The notes under the pieces were generated by a model. The model was not told where the DNA came from, did no database searches, and saw only the letters and a list, made by a program, of their open reading frames with translations. DNA of 64,000 nucleotides. Source: Oscillospiraceae bacterium. GTDB taxonomy: Bacteria > Bacillota > Clostridia > Oscillospirales > Ruminococcaceae. The stretch spans positions 1-64,000 of the forward strand of contig JAFUOD010000012.1 of assembly GCA_017472735.1 (NCBI GenBank), read 5' to 3'. Of this stretch, positions 1 to 9,569 are shown piece after piece; position 1 is the stretch's first letter, and the number at the start of each line of letters is the position of its first letter. Position numbers and translations under genes: made by a program.

Positions 1-3000
1 ACGGTTACAGTGATTTCGCTGTCATCGTAGGTTATGCCGTCGATAGTCTCGCCGCCGTTTACTTCTGTTACGGTGTAGGTATGTGTGCCAGCAGCGGTGT
101 ATTCAATCTCGTCAAAGGTGATTGTGCCGTCAGCGGCGTTGGTGCCCTCGGAAACCTTGGTTGTGCCTTCCATCACCACAAAACTGAACTGGTTGTCAGC
201 CAAAGTCTTGCCCGTGAGGGTCTTGGTGCCCTTTAAGGTAATAGAGGTCTTGCCAACGTTGTACTCGTTTTCAAACTTAATTGCGGGTGAAGTGTTGGAA
301 ACACTTGCGGTCAAAGTGCCGTCGCCGTTATCTACTACGTTTACGGTTACGGTGATGGTGTCAGCGTCATAGGTTATGCCGTCGATTGTCTCGCCGCCGT
401 TGACCTCGGAGATTACATAAGTGTGAGTACCAGCCTTGGTGTACTCAATAGCCTCGAATGTGATTGTGCCGTCAGCGGCGTTGGTACCCTCAGAAACCTT
501 GGTTGCACCTTCCATCACCACAAAGCTGAACTGGTTGTCGGTCAAGGTCTTGCCTGTCAAGGTTTTAGTTCCCTCGAGGGTAATCGAAGTCTTGCCAACG
601 TTGTACTCGTTCTGGAATGCAATTGCAGGAGAGTTAGCATCTACAGAAGCGGTCAATGTACCGTCGCCGTTGTCTATAACGTTTACGGTTACGGTGATTT
701 CGCTGTCATCGTAGGTGATACCGTCAATGGTCTCGCCGCCGTTTACTTCTGTTATGGTGTAGGTGTGAGTGCCAGCCTTTGTATACTCAATAGCCTCGAA
801 TGTGATTGTGCCGTCAGCTTCGTTTGTTCCCTCGGAAACCTTGGTTGCGCCTTCCATCACTACAAAGCTGAACTGGTTATCGGTCAAAGTCTTGCCTGTG
901 AGGGCCTTTGTGCCCTCGAGGGTAATAGAGGTCTTGCCAACGTTATATTCGTTTTCGAACTTGATGTCGGGTGAGGTGGCATCTACAGAAGCGGTCAAGG
1001 TTCCGTCGCCGTTGTCTACGACGTTTACGGTTACAGTAATTTCGCTGTCATCGTAGGTGATACCGTCGATAGTCTCGTCGCCGTTGACTTCTGTTATGGT
1101 GTAAGTATGTGTGCCAGCCTTGGTGTACTCGATAGCCTCGAATGTGATTGTTCCGTCAGCTTCGTTTGTTCCCTCAGATACCTTGGTTGCGCCTTCGTAA
1201 ACGGTGAAGGTAAATGCGCCATCAGTCAAGGTCTTACCTGTCAAGGTCTTGGTGCCCTTTAAGGTAATCGAAGTTTTGCCAACGTTGTACTCGTTTTCAA
1301 ACTTAATTGCGGGTGAGGTGGCATCTACAGAAGCGGTCAAGGTTCCGTCGCCGTTATCTACTACGTTTACGGTTACGGTGATTTCACTGTCATCGTAGGT
1401 TATGCCGTCAATGGTCTCGCCGCCGTTTACTTCTGTTACGGTGTAGGTATGTGTGCCAGCCTTGGTGTACTCGATAGCCTCGAATGTGATAGTGCCGTCA
1501 GCGGCGTTGGTACCCTCGGAAACCTTGGTTGTGCCTTCGTAAACGGTAAAGGTAAACGTACCGTCAGTCAAGGTCTTGCCTGTGAGGGTCTTTGTGCCCT
1601 CGAGTGTAATCGAAGTCTTGCCAACATTGTACTCGTTTTCGAACTTAATTGCAGGAGAGTTAGCGTCTACAGAAGCGGTCAATGTACCGTCGCCGTTGTC
1701 AACAACATTTACGGTTACAGTGATTTCGCTGTCATCGTAGGTGATACCGTCAATGGTCTCGCCGCCGTTTACTTCTGTTATGGTGTAGGTGTGTGTGCCA
1801 GCAGCGGTGTATTCAATCTCGTCAAAGGTAATTGTGCCGTCAGCTTCGTTTGTTCCTTCAGATACCTTGGTTGCACCCTCGTAAACGGTAAAGGTAAACG
1901 CACCGTCAGTCAAGGTCTTGCCTGTGAGGGTCTTGGCGCCTTCGAGGGTAATCGAAGTCTTGCCAACGTTATATTCGTTCTGGAATGCAATTGCAGGAGA
2001 GTTAGTCGCCAAGCTTGCGGTCAAGGTTCCGTCGCCGTTGTCTACAACATTTACGGTGATTGTGATTTCACTATCATCGTAGGTTATGCCATCAATAGTC
2101 TCGCCACCGTTGACCTCGGAGATTACATAAGTATGTGTGCCAGCCTTGGTGTACTCGATCTCGTCAAAGGTGACTGTGCCGTCAGCTTCGTTTGTTCCCT
2201 CGGAAACCTTGGTTGCACCTTCCATCACCACAAAACTGAACTGGTTGTCAGCCAAAGTCTTGCCTGTCAAGGTCTTGGTGCCCTCGAGTGTAATAGAAGT
2301 CTTGCCAACGTTGTATTCGTTCTGGAATGCAATTGCAGGAGAGTTAGCGTCCACAGAAGCTGTCAATGTGCCGTCGCCGTTGTCAACAACATTTACGGTG
2401 ATTGTGATTTCACTGTCATCATAGGTTATGCCGTCGATGGTCTCGCCGCCGTTGACTTCTGTTACGGTGTAGGTATGTGTACCTGCCTTGGTGTACTCGA
2501 TCTCGTCAAAGGTGACTGTGCCGTCAGCTTCGTTTGTTCCCTCGGAAACCTTGGTTGTGCCTTCCATCACTACAAAGCTGAACTGGTTGTCAGCCAAAGT
2601 CTTGCCCGTGAGGGTCTTGGTGCCCTTTAAGGTAATAGAGGTCTTACCAACATTGTACTCGTTCTGGAATGCAATTGCAGGAGAGTTAGCGTCTACAGAA
2701 GCGGTCAATGTACCGTCGCCGTTGTCTACAACATTTACGGTTACGGTGATGGTGTCAGCGTCATAGGTTATGCCATCAATAGTCTCGCCGCCGTTTACTT
2801 CTGTTATGGTGTAAGTATGAGTGCCAGCCTTGGTGTATTCAATCTCGTCAAAGGTGATTGTGCCGTCAGCGGCGTTGGTGCCCTCGGAAACCTTGGTTGT
2901 GCCTTCCATCACTACAAAGCTGAACTGGTTGTCAGCCAAAGTCTTGCCTGTCAAGGTCTTTGTGCCCTTTAAGGTAATCGAAGTCTTGCCAACATTGTAT

Positions 3001-4000
3001 TCGTTCTGGAATGCAATTGCAGGAGAGTTAGCGTCTACAGAAGCGGTCAATGTACCGTCGCCGTTGTCAACAACGTTAACGGTTACAGTAATTTCGCTGT
3101 CATCGTAGGTTATGCCATCAATAGTCTGACCGCCGTTGACCTCTGTTACGGTGTAAGTATGAGTGCCAGCCTTGGTGTACTCGATAGCCTCGAATGTGAT
3201 AGTGCCATCAGCGGCATTGGTACCCTCAGAAACCTCATCTTCGCCCTCATAAACAGTAAAGGTAAACGCACCGTCGGTTAAGGTCTTGCCTGTCAAGGTC
3301 TTCGTACCCTTTAAGGTAATCGAAGTCTTGCCAACGTTGTACTCGTTTTCAAACTTAATTGCGGGTGAGGTGGCATCTACAGAAGCTGTCAAGGTTCCGT
3401 CGCCGTTGTCTACAACATTTACGGTGATTGTGATTTCGCTGTCATCATAGGTTATGCCGTCGATGGTCTTACCGCCGTTTACTTCTGTTATGGTGTAGGT
3501 GTGAGTACCTGCAGCGGTGTATTCGATCTCGTCAAAGGTAATTGTGCCGTCAGCGGCGTTGGTGCCTTCGGCAACCTCATCTTCGCCCTCGTAAACAGTA
3601 AAGGTAAACGCACCGTCGGTTAAGGTCTTGCCTGTCAAGGTCTTGGTACCCTTAAGAACGATAGTTGTCGGGGCAAGATTATAGGTGTTTTCAAACTTAA
3701 TTTCGGGACTGTTATCTGCCAACGAGGCAATAAGCGATCCGTCAGCATTTGCTGTTACGTTAACGGTTACATTAACGGTAGAGTCATCATAGGTTATGGT
3801 GGCGTTATCGCCCTTAACCTCGCTGATTGTGTAATTATGTGTGCCAACGTCATTATAATCAATTTCCGTGAAAACAATTCTTCCGTCGGCGGTGTTTTTG
3901 CCGGTTGCAACAACTGTGTTGCCTTCCTTAACCTCAAAGTCGAATTCGCCTGCAACCATGTCTCTGTTGTTAAGAAGCTTCGTGCCCTCTAAAACAATAG
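1..4000 (-). repeat. 342-bp coding tandem repeat array (at least 11 near-identical units)
   Basis: The repeated landmark taggt(t/g)at occurs at 28, 370, 712, 1054, 1396, 1738, 2080, 2422, 2764, 3106, 3448 and 3790, always exactly 342 bp apart, so no unit has gained or lost a codon. Each unit encodes one 114-residue isopeptide pilin domain. The units are mosaics: one strand is either a VVMEG type (units near 185, 530, 870, 2235, 2575, 2925) or a VYEG type (near 1205, 1550, 1890, 3255, 3600). A second site switches independently between FENEYN and FQNEYN. The array continues past the left edge. Confidence 0.95.
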
Positions 4001-7000
4001 CGGCGGGCTTGTAAATGTTTACGAATCCAACCTGAATGCCGGGAATATCGTCGGTATCGTCAAGAGTAGCGACGTTCATCTTAATATCTGCGCCTACAGT
4101 GCCGTCGAGGTTATCAACAATTGTTACGGTAAACTCATATTCATCTTGAGAATAAACCACGCCCGGAACGCCTGTGTTAATTTCTCGAATGACGTAAGTG
4201 TGAGTTTCGCCGATGGCATCTGCAGTATATGTTCTTACACTCGTTGTCACACCATTTGCTTCTGTTACAAGGGTGTCGATAAGAGATCCGTTTGCATCGT
4301 AAATGCCAAACTTATAGCCTTCACGAGAAAGCTCAGTGTTAACGGTGCCGTCATCGTTTTCAATCACTTTGTTTACAGTAACGGATACTTCTGCACCGCC
4401 TCTCGCCTTGTAAGTGTTGGTAAAGGGGGTTTCAACCGTCCAGCTGTCATTGAGTGCGGTAACTGTTGCTGTTTGCGAGGTAACAGAAGCGATTTCAAGC
4501 TTGCCGTCCATTGTTTCATCGGTAACGGTAACCGTGAATTCATATTCCTTATCGGTATATGTGATACCGCCGATATCTCCTGCTGTCTCCCTTATTTTGT
4601 AACGGTATTCGCCGATGTCGGTAAATTTCTCACCCGAAAGGTCGAAGCCGAAGCCTGCGATCTCATCAAGTACATCGGAATAAGTTACGTTAATGCTTTC
4701 GCCGACCTTGGTGTAGCCTGTACCGGTGAACTTTTCTAAAACAAATTCAAAGGTGTCGGTATCAAGCCAATCTCTGCCGTCAATTGCCTTTGTGCCTGTG
4801 TGAATAACAGTGCTAAGGTCAACACCGTCGGGAGAATAAGTGTTAACAATATTTACGTACGAGTTGTCATCTGCAACTATTGTGCCGTTGGGCGAATCAA
4901 TTGCCGTTATGAATCCGTCAGCCGAATAGTCAGCCTCGGAAACAGAATAAACAGTGCCTGCCGGAATGTCCTCGATAGCAATGTTGGAGCCATGAACAAG
5001 CAAAAGCTTAATGTTGCCGTCTGCGTCTACTGTAACCTTGGTGTTTTTAGTGGTGCCGTCAGCATTTTTAATTACAGCGTTAAGCTCGTCGCCTGCAAGG
5101 CCTGTGCCCAAAGAAACTGTGATTTCATACTCACGCTCAGCGTCAATGGCAAACTCATCGCTTAAGGTGTGCTCAACCGTCTTTGAAACAACCAACAAGC
5201 CCTTGGGAATGTAAGTGTTTACAAAGTCAGCGTCTGCAATTTCATGCTTAACAACTGTTACTTCAATATCTGCTGCGGTTTCGTCGCCGTTTACCGACAT
5301 GACACGGTAATCCTCGTTGTCGGCTTCGGTAATTGTGAATTTGTCGCCTTCATTAAGGTCTAAAATATAAACCGTGTCGCCGTTATTAAGGTCAATCGTT
5401 GCCTTACCTGCGGTAAACTGAATACTTTCGGTTGTTTCATTGCCCTGAGCGTCAAATCTTATCACTCTGTAAGATTCATTCTCAGAAGCGTTAGCGCTTT
5501 CGATATTAAATGTGAACTGAGTATTTGTGCCGGGAACAGGTGTGCCTTCGATAGTTTTAGAAAGCTTAATGCCCTGTGCAGGCTCTAAGGTAAGCAAGCC
5601 GTTGTTGCCCAAAAATGCAGTTGCATAGAATGTGCCGCTATGCATACCAACTACAGGCTGTCTCACAAAGTCGTAAGTTCCGCTGTTGTTGTCGTTCTGA
5701 GGCTTGCCTACATAGAAGCTGCCTGTTGTGCGGTGAATGTAGCCCTTGGGAATGTACCAGTAGCCGTTTTCCTCATCCCACTCAGCCTGATGGAGTGTAC
5801 TATGCGTAACTTCGTTATCGCGGTGGATCTCCTCATATTTAACTTCTATGCCGTTTTTATTTGCGGTGTTAGAGAATACATAATATGCTCTGTAATATGT
5901 ATCGCCTGTTGTTGCGGGGTGATCGCTGCCTGTATATTTGGTTCCGCTCATGTCGGAATATACGATGTTGTTTTCGGTATAGTAGTAACGCTCGTTTTCC
6001 TCAGACGGAGTGTAGTAAGCTACGGTATTCAAATGCTCGCTGGGATGGTGACCTTCTTCGTGCTGCTGAGCATCAGTCACCCAGCGGTTGGTGTAAAAGC
6101 TGTAAACGCCGTTATTATCAACATAAGGATAATTCTCGTCTACAACATCCTTAATGGTAAGCTCGTTAACGTCAGAGCGAAGCCCTACCTCGTAAACAAG
6201 TCTTATAGGGTTGGCATCGGTTCTTGTAACCTGAATATTCTTAGCAGATTCATACGAGTCGCCCTCTAAGCTTACTTCGTAAGAAATAAGAGGAATAAGT
6301 GCCGAGGGGATTCTGAAGATAACCGCCGAGAAGTTTGTGTCGATGTTAGTGTGGACCTGAACGCTTATATACATCATGTTCGAGGCATTGATGCCCGAGC
6401 CTGTTACGCCCAAGAAGCCGTAAGAACGATTTGCATACTTTGCGTTTGCGGGACGGTCGGACATTTTTTCATCGCCGTTCCAGAAGCCTGCATAAGAACC
6501 GTCGGCATATGCATACCAGCCGATGTAGTTAGAATATTCGCCTGTTTCTTCATTGTAATGAAGCTGACCTGCTTTATAAGCCTCGTCAATTAAGAACTGC
6601 GCTGTTTTTACATCAACGCCTATTCTCTTTTGAACAGCACGTGAAAGCTCATCTCCCAAAGGCGTAGCCTGCTGGATCGTGCCCAAGTCGCCTTCGTTCA
6701 TCGCTTTAGCTACAGCCTCGCCCGAGAAAAGAACATTGCCTAAAAGAATGCCTTTTATCTCCTTAACTTCCATATATCTGCCGATCTCATCCTTAAAGGT
6801 GATCTCGCCGTCTAAATGGTGGTCGCCGTCGCTTACATAGGTGGGGTAATACTTCGATTGAATGATGATCTGGTCTACAATACTTTTGAAAGCAGCAGTA
6901 ATATCGGAAGCCGTGCTTGCCGCGAAGTATCTGTCAACATAGAATCTGTCAGCGCTTGAAATGGTAAAGCCATCTGCGGTTGCGGGTCTGTACTTGCTTA

Positions 7001-8165
7001 CCGACTGCTCGCTGTTACTGCCGCCAAGGTCTACAGATAATGTAGCGTTGTTTTTAAGCCCGTCATAAAGTTCCCAAAGGTCCGCAACGTCATCAGAAGC
7101 GTTGGGGCTTGAGGGGTTAAGAACGCTCATTGCATATTCCGAGCTGTTAACACCTACGCCCAAGGTATAAAGCAAAGCGCTTCTGCCGTAGTGCTCTTCA
7201 ATTCGTTTTAATGTATAAACCGCTGTAAGCTGGTTTACAAATGCAAGGCCTGCATTACCGCTGCCGGAGCCGGGGCCGCCGCGGCTGCCGTCGGTAACGT
7301 TGGTATAGTTTGCAGTACCGTAAGTAGCCGCACCGTCAGACATCAAAACAATAATAGGCATTCTGGTAACGCCTGCCTGGAAGGAGCCACCGTCAACAGT
7401 TGTATCAGTAGAGGTAAGGTAGTCACCGGCAAATTCTATACCTGCCTGAATGTATGTGCCGCCCGTAACATCCTGCTCTTTATTTACTCTTGTGCCGTTG
7501 CCGTCTTTTAACGTGTCACCTGTAACAAGATCGATGCCTGTATAGTACACTGTGCCGTACATCCTCGTTGTTTCAAGTTCGTATTCAAGATAGTTATCTG
7601 TTTTGGGGTCAGCAACAGAATATCTGTCGATAGGCAAGAACTCCATGCCCGAGGAAGAATACAAAATAACGCCCACACGGTTGTTATTGTTGTTTGCCAA
7701 AAGCGACTTGATAGCCTCGTTTGCCGCCTCTATCATTCTTGCGGCTTTACTGCTTGTCGCAACGCTTCTGTCGGTAGTCCGGCTGAACATAGAGCCTGAA
7801 ATATCAAGCACCAGAACAGTATCGGTGGGTATGTAAGAATAACCGGTAATAGACTTTGTTGAAGCAATTGCGGAAAGCGATACCAAAAAGTTGTTTTCAT
7901 CGCTTAAAGTAATTGCTTTGCCATCAAAATCGGCACTTGTATCAAACACCGACTTATCGACCCAAATGCCGCCGGCATTCTCGGTGCTGTTGTTTGCCTG
8001 AACAAACACTTCTCTCCAACCGTCAATTGTCGGCGTATCAGCAACATGTACAATCGGGTCTATATCAACAGCCGTTACGAATTCCAAGCCCGGCAATGCC
8101 GTGATCGTAATAAGCAACGCAGTAAAAACCGCTGTAAGTCTTTTGAATAATCCTTTTCCTCTCAT
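1..8165 (-). CDS. Giant vWA-domain surface adhesin with tandem Spy0128-type pilin repeats (C-terminus outside window)
   Basis: Reads without interruption in one minus-strand frame from ATG 8165, behind a strong GGAGG site, to the window edge (2,721 codons). Seen: a signal peptide with a hydrophobic segment at about residues 9-25; a von Willebrand A domain from about residue 110 to 440 with the MIDAS motif DISGS near residue 120 and a later MSDGA strand; a mixed beta region; then, from about residue 1120, successive Spy0128/FctA-like domains. Early domains are divergent. From about position 4000 to 1 they form an exact 114-residue (342-bp) tandem array. Units keep a Lys in an LKGTK-type strand, a Glu in TEVNGG and an Asn in FENEYN, the triad known to form Lys-Asn isopeptide bonds in streptococcal pilins. 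Family knowledge: such proteins are stiff adhesive fibres, usually sortase-anchored, but the anchor would lie outside the window. Only 62 bp separate it from the upstream pseudo-receiver gene, so co-transcription is possible. Confidence 0.9.
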   Translation of the reverse strand, partial: MRGKGLFKRLTAVFTALLITITALPGLEFVTAVDIDPIVHVADTPTIDGWREVFVQANNSTENAGGIWVDKSVFDTSADFDGKAITLSDENNFLVSLSAIASTKSITGYSYIPTDTVLVLDISGSMFSRTTDRSVATSSKAARMIEAANEAIKSLLANNNNNRVGVILYSSSGMEFLPIDRYSVADPKTDNYLEYELETTRMYGTVYYTGIDLVTGDTLKDGNGTRVNKEQDVTGGTYIQAGIEFAGDYLTSTDTTVDGGSFQAGVTRMPIIVLMSDGAATYGTANYTNVTDGSRGGPGSGSGNAGLAFVNQLTAVYTLKRIEEHYGRSALLYTLGVGVNSSEYAMSVLNPSSPNASDDVADLWELYDGLKNNATLSVDLGGSNSEQSVSKYRPATADGFTISSADRFYVDRYFAASTASDITAAFKSIVDQIIIQSKYYPTYVSDGDHHLDGEITFKDEIGRYMEVKEIKGILLGNVLFSGEAVAKAMNEGDLGTIQQATPLGDELSRAVQKRIGVDVKTAQFLIDEAYKAGQLHYNEETGEYSNYIGWYAYADGSYAGFWNGDEKMSDRPANAKYANRSYGFLGVTGSGINASNMMYISVQVHTNIDTNFSAVIFRIPSALIPLISYEVSLEGDSYESAKNIQVTRTDANPIRLVYEVGLRSDVNELTIKDVVDENYPYVDNNGVYSFYTNRWVTDAQQHEEGHHPSEHLNTVAYYTPSEENERYYYTENNIVYSDMSGTKYTGSDHPATTGDTYYRAYYVFSNTANKNGIEVKYEEIHRDNEVTHSTLHQAEWDEENGYWYIPKGYIHRTTGSFYVGKPQNDNNSGTYDFVRQPVVGMHSGTFYATAFLGNNGLLTLEPAQGIKLSKTIEGTPVPGTNTQFTFNIESANASENESYRVIRFDAQGNETTESIQFTAGKATIDLNNGDTVYILDLNEGDKFTITEADNEDYRVMSVNGDETAADIEVTVVKHEIADADFVNTYIPKGLLVVSKTVEHTLSDEFAIDAEREYEITVSLGTGLAGDELNAVIKNADGTTKNTKVTVDADGNIKLLLVHGSNIAIEDIPAGTVYSVSEADYSADGFITAIDSPNGTIVADDNSYVNIVNTYSPDGVDLSTVIHTGTKAIDGRDWLDTDTFEFVLEKFTGTGYTKVGESINVTYSDVLDEIAGFGFDLSGEKFTDIGEYRYKIRETAGDIGGITYTDKEYEFTVTVTDETMDGKLEIASVTSQTATVTALNDSWTVETPFTNTYKARGGAEVSVTVNKVIENDDGTVNTELSREGYKFGIYDANGSLIDTLVTEANGVTTSVRTYTADAIGETHTYVIREINTGVPGVVYSQDEYEFTVTIVDNLDGTVGADIKMNVATLDDTDDIPGIQVGFVNIYKPAAIVLEGTKLLNNRDMVAGEFDFEVKEGNTVVATGKNTADGRIVFTEIDYNDVGTHNYTISEVKGDNATITYDDSTVNVTVNVTANADGSLIASLADNSPEIKFENTYNLAPTTIVLKGTKTLTGKTLTDGAFTFTVYEGEDEVAEGTNAADGTITFDEIEYTAAGTHTYTITEVNGGKTIDGITYDDSEITITVNVVDNGDGTLTASVDATSPAIKFENEYNVGKTSITLKGTKTLTGKTLTDGAFTFTVYEGEDEVSEGTNAADGTITFEAIEYTKAGTHTYTVTEVNGGQTIDGITYDDSEITVTVNVVDNGDGTLTASVDANSPAIAFQNEYNVGKTSITLKGTKTLTGKTLADNQFSFVVMEGTTKVSEGTNAADGTITFDEIEYTKAGTHTYTITEVNGGETIDGITYDADTITVTVNVVDNGDGTLTASVDANSPAIAFQNEYNVGKTSITLKGTKTLTGKTLADNQFSFVVMEGTTKVSEGTNEADGTVTFDEIEYTKAGTHTYTVTEVNGGETIDGITYDDSEITITVNVVDNGDGTLTASVDANSPAIAFQNEYNVGKTSITLEGTKTLTGKTLADNQFSFVVMEGATKVSEGTNEADGTVTFDEIEYTKAGTHTYVISEVNGGETIDGITYDDSEITITVNVVDNGDGTLTASLATNSPAIAFQNEYNVGKTSITLEGAKTLTGKTLTDGAFTFTVYEGATKVSEGTNEADGTITFDEIEYTAAGTHTYTITEVNGGETIDGITYDDSEITVTVNVVDNGDGTLTASVDANSPAIKFENEYNVGKTSITLEGTKTLTGKTLTDGTFTFTVYEGTTKVSEGTNAADGTITFEAIEYTKAGTHTYTVTEVNGGETIDGITYDDSEITVTVNVVDNGDGTLTASVDATSPAIKFENEYNVGKTSITLKGTKTLTGKTLTDGAFTFTVYEGATKVSEGTNEADGTITFEAIEYTKAGTHTYTITEVNGDETIDGITYDDSEITVTVNVVDNGDGTLTASVDATSPDIKFENEYNVGKTSITLEGTKALTGKTLTDNQFSFVVMEGATKVSEGTNEADGTITFEAIEYTKAGTHTYTITEVNGGETIDGITYDDSEITVTVNVIDNGDGTLTASVDANSPAIAFQNEYNVGKTSITLEGTKTLTGKTLTDNQFSFVVMEGATKVSEGTNAADGTITFEAIEYTKAGTHTYVISEVNGGETIDGITYDADTITVTVNVVDNGDGTLTASVSNTSPAIKFENEYNVGKTSITLKGTKTLTGKTLADNQFSFVVMEGTTKVSEGTNAADGTITFDEIEYTAAGTHTYTVTEVNGGETIDGITYDDSEITVT

Positions 8166-8227
8166 CTGTTGTTCCTCCAATATCGTATATATACTTTAAA
8201 TACAAAAGCCCAGCTCACCGGAGCAGG

Positions 8228-8596
8228 TTACTCTAATTTGCAATTGCAAAAAATAATTGATGAAATTCTATCCAGGTCCTCGTCGTCGGGGTCTTTATAG
8301 GTGCAGTATTCCGGGCCGACAGAATAAGCTTTGATCGCTATCTCGTTAGAGTCGGTCAGCAGAATAAGCTTCACACCCTTTTCACTTATGCTTTTTGCGT
8401 GATTTAGCTCATCTGCATGGTCGACACTCATTATTACTGTGCTAACCGGTTTTTTGTCTAAATGGCTTAGCAATTTCATCGGAGATTCAAACACTTCGAC
8501 CTCAATATATCTGCCTTTCGGCGTACATCGGTTAAGTATCCTGTCCGAAACAGCCGTTGCCCATGCAATATCAGGTGAAAGTACCGCCGCAAACAT
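8228..8596 (-). CDS. Small degenerate receiver-like protein
   Basis: 122 residues from ATG 8596 behind aaaggatgagg. The order of predicted strands and helices resembles a CheY-like receiver: a hydrophobic first strand, VIMS as third strand, LILLTDS as fourth, and a late Lys in YKDP. The acidic pair expected after strand 1 is replaced by SPD, and the phospho-acceptor position after VIM is Ser. The Thr/Ser and Lys switch positions remain. There is no output domain. It is therefore either a pseudo-receiver or an unrelated small alpha/beta protein. It stands divergent to the LytTR/GHKL pair and 62 bp upstream of the giant adhesin gene in the same direction, so it may modulate that system (inference). 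Confidence 0.55.
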   Translation of the reverse strand: MFAAVLSPDIAWATAVSDRILNRCTPKGRYIEVEVFESPMKLLSHLDKKPVSTVIMSVDHADELNHAKSISEKGVKLILLTDSNEIAIKAYSVGPEYCTYKDPDDEDLDRISSIIFCNCKLE

Positions 8597-8738
8597 AACC
8601 TCATCCTTTCATCAAATTTTTAACAAGCTCGTTTGCCGATCCTGTTAAGAATAATATACCATCAAAATTTCCACAAAACGAAAACCTTGCTTAAAACGCA
8701 AAAATCATGTTCGAAATGCAATAACAGTTTAAAAGCAG

Positions 8739-8767
8739 TTGAATTTTTTTAAATCAAGGTGTATAAT
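8739..8767 (+). promoter_or_regulatory. Sigma-A promoter of the LytTR/GHKL operon with possible LytTR direct repeats
   Basis: TTGAAT at 8739-8744, a 17-bp spacer and TATAAT at 8762-8767 sit about 65 bp before the response-regulator start. Two CAGTT direct repeats (8725-8729 and 8736-8740), each followed by an A-rich tail and 11 bp apart, overlap the upstream edge of the -35 box. That is the size of arrangement bound by LytTR regulators, so autoregulation is plausible but inferred. Confidence 0.65.
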
Positions 8768-8831
8768 TCATAATAGAATAATGCTTGATATGCAAAATAC
8801 AGGTTTAATATGTTTTAAGGAGGTGTGGGTT

Positions 8832-9569
8832 ATGAAAATCGCCGTCTGCGACGACATTAACGAACAAAGAATGATTTTAAAAGAATATTTGAGACGTCTT
8901 GAAAAAGAAGAACACCTTGAAATTGACGTTTGCGAATTTTCAAGCGGCGAAGATCTGCTTGATTACATTAAATCAGGCAAGCACACCCCGCCCGATTGTT
9001 TGTTTTTAGATATTTACATGCACGGTCTTGACGGAATTGCCACCGCACGTGAGCTTAGAGCGACAGGTTATGACGGAAGTGTTGTTTTTTGCACCACCTC
9101 GATCGAGCACGCAGTTGAATCCTATAAGCTTAAAGCCGACGGTTATTTGGTTAAACCGTATAACTATGAAGATTTTATCGAGGCTATATGGCGCTGCCGC
9201 CGCCACTTTGAAAAAAGCCGAAAATGCCTGCGCTTTGTTTCCGAGCGTTTAGAGTATGCAATACCTTTTAACGATGTTTTATACATTGAGACCGAACAGC
9301 GCTGCTGCATGGTTCACACCAAAAAGGAAACTATACGTACATATAAAAAGATTGATGAATTTGAAAAAGAGGTTGAGGCGGAGCCCTCGTTTATAAAAAT
9401 AGGCAGATGCTATTTGGTCAACATGAATGCGGTCGCTAAAATCGATAACGATAAGCTTACGCTTACAAACAACGATAACATCATATTACCTTTAAGAGAT
9501 AAAAAGAAGCTGGCACAGGCTATAAACGACTATTTTTGGAGCATTGCAAGAGGTGGCACAAATGGATGA
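8832..9569 (+). CDS. LytTR-family response regulator (AgrA-like)
   Basis: 245 residues from ATG 8832, chosen because it follows AAGGAGGTG at 8818-8826; a longer in-frame extension lacks a site. The N-terminal receiver (about 1-120) has the acidic pair CDD at residues 6-8, the phospho-acceptor Asp in LFLDIYM near residue 59, a Thr/Ser switch in CTTS and the Lys in VKPY. The C-terminal LytTR DNA-binding domain (about 140-240) has the typical IGRCYLVNMNAV segment. It is partnered with the overlapping histidine kinase gene. Such pairs usually respond to peptides or surface signals, but no AgrD-like precursor or AgrB processing gene is seen nearby. The divergent neighbours, a pseudo-receiver and the giant adhesin, are candidate targets (inference). 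Confidence 0.9.
   Translation: MKIAVCDDINEQRMILKEYLRRLEKEEHLEIDVCEFSSGEDLLDYIKSGKHTPPDCLFLDIYMHGLDGIATARELRATGYDGSVVFCTTSIEHAVESYKLKADGYLVKPYNYEDFIEAIWRCRRHFEKSRKCLRFVSERLEYAIPFNDVLYIETEQRCCMVHTKKETIRTYKKIDEFEKEVEAEPSFIKIGRCYLVNMNAVAKIDNDKLTLTNNDNIILPLRDKKKLAQAINDYFWSIARGGTNG

Noticed and set aside
85-3108. A ladder of plus-strand frames of about 95 residues, and one of 393 residues, across the left end
   Set aside because: They recur at the 342-bp period and are antisense shadows of the adhesin repeat; the minus-strand frame is uninterrupted and carries the domain motifs.
1-4000. A possible CRISPR or minisatellite array
   Set aside because: Units are 342 bp, without separate spacers, and encode one protein domain each in frame.
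8166-8227. A possible terminator between the pseudo-receiver and the adhesin gene
   Set aside because: The gctc/gagc stem is only four base pairs and the T-tract is interrupted, so read-through is more likely.
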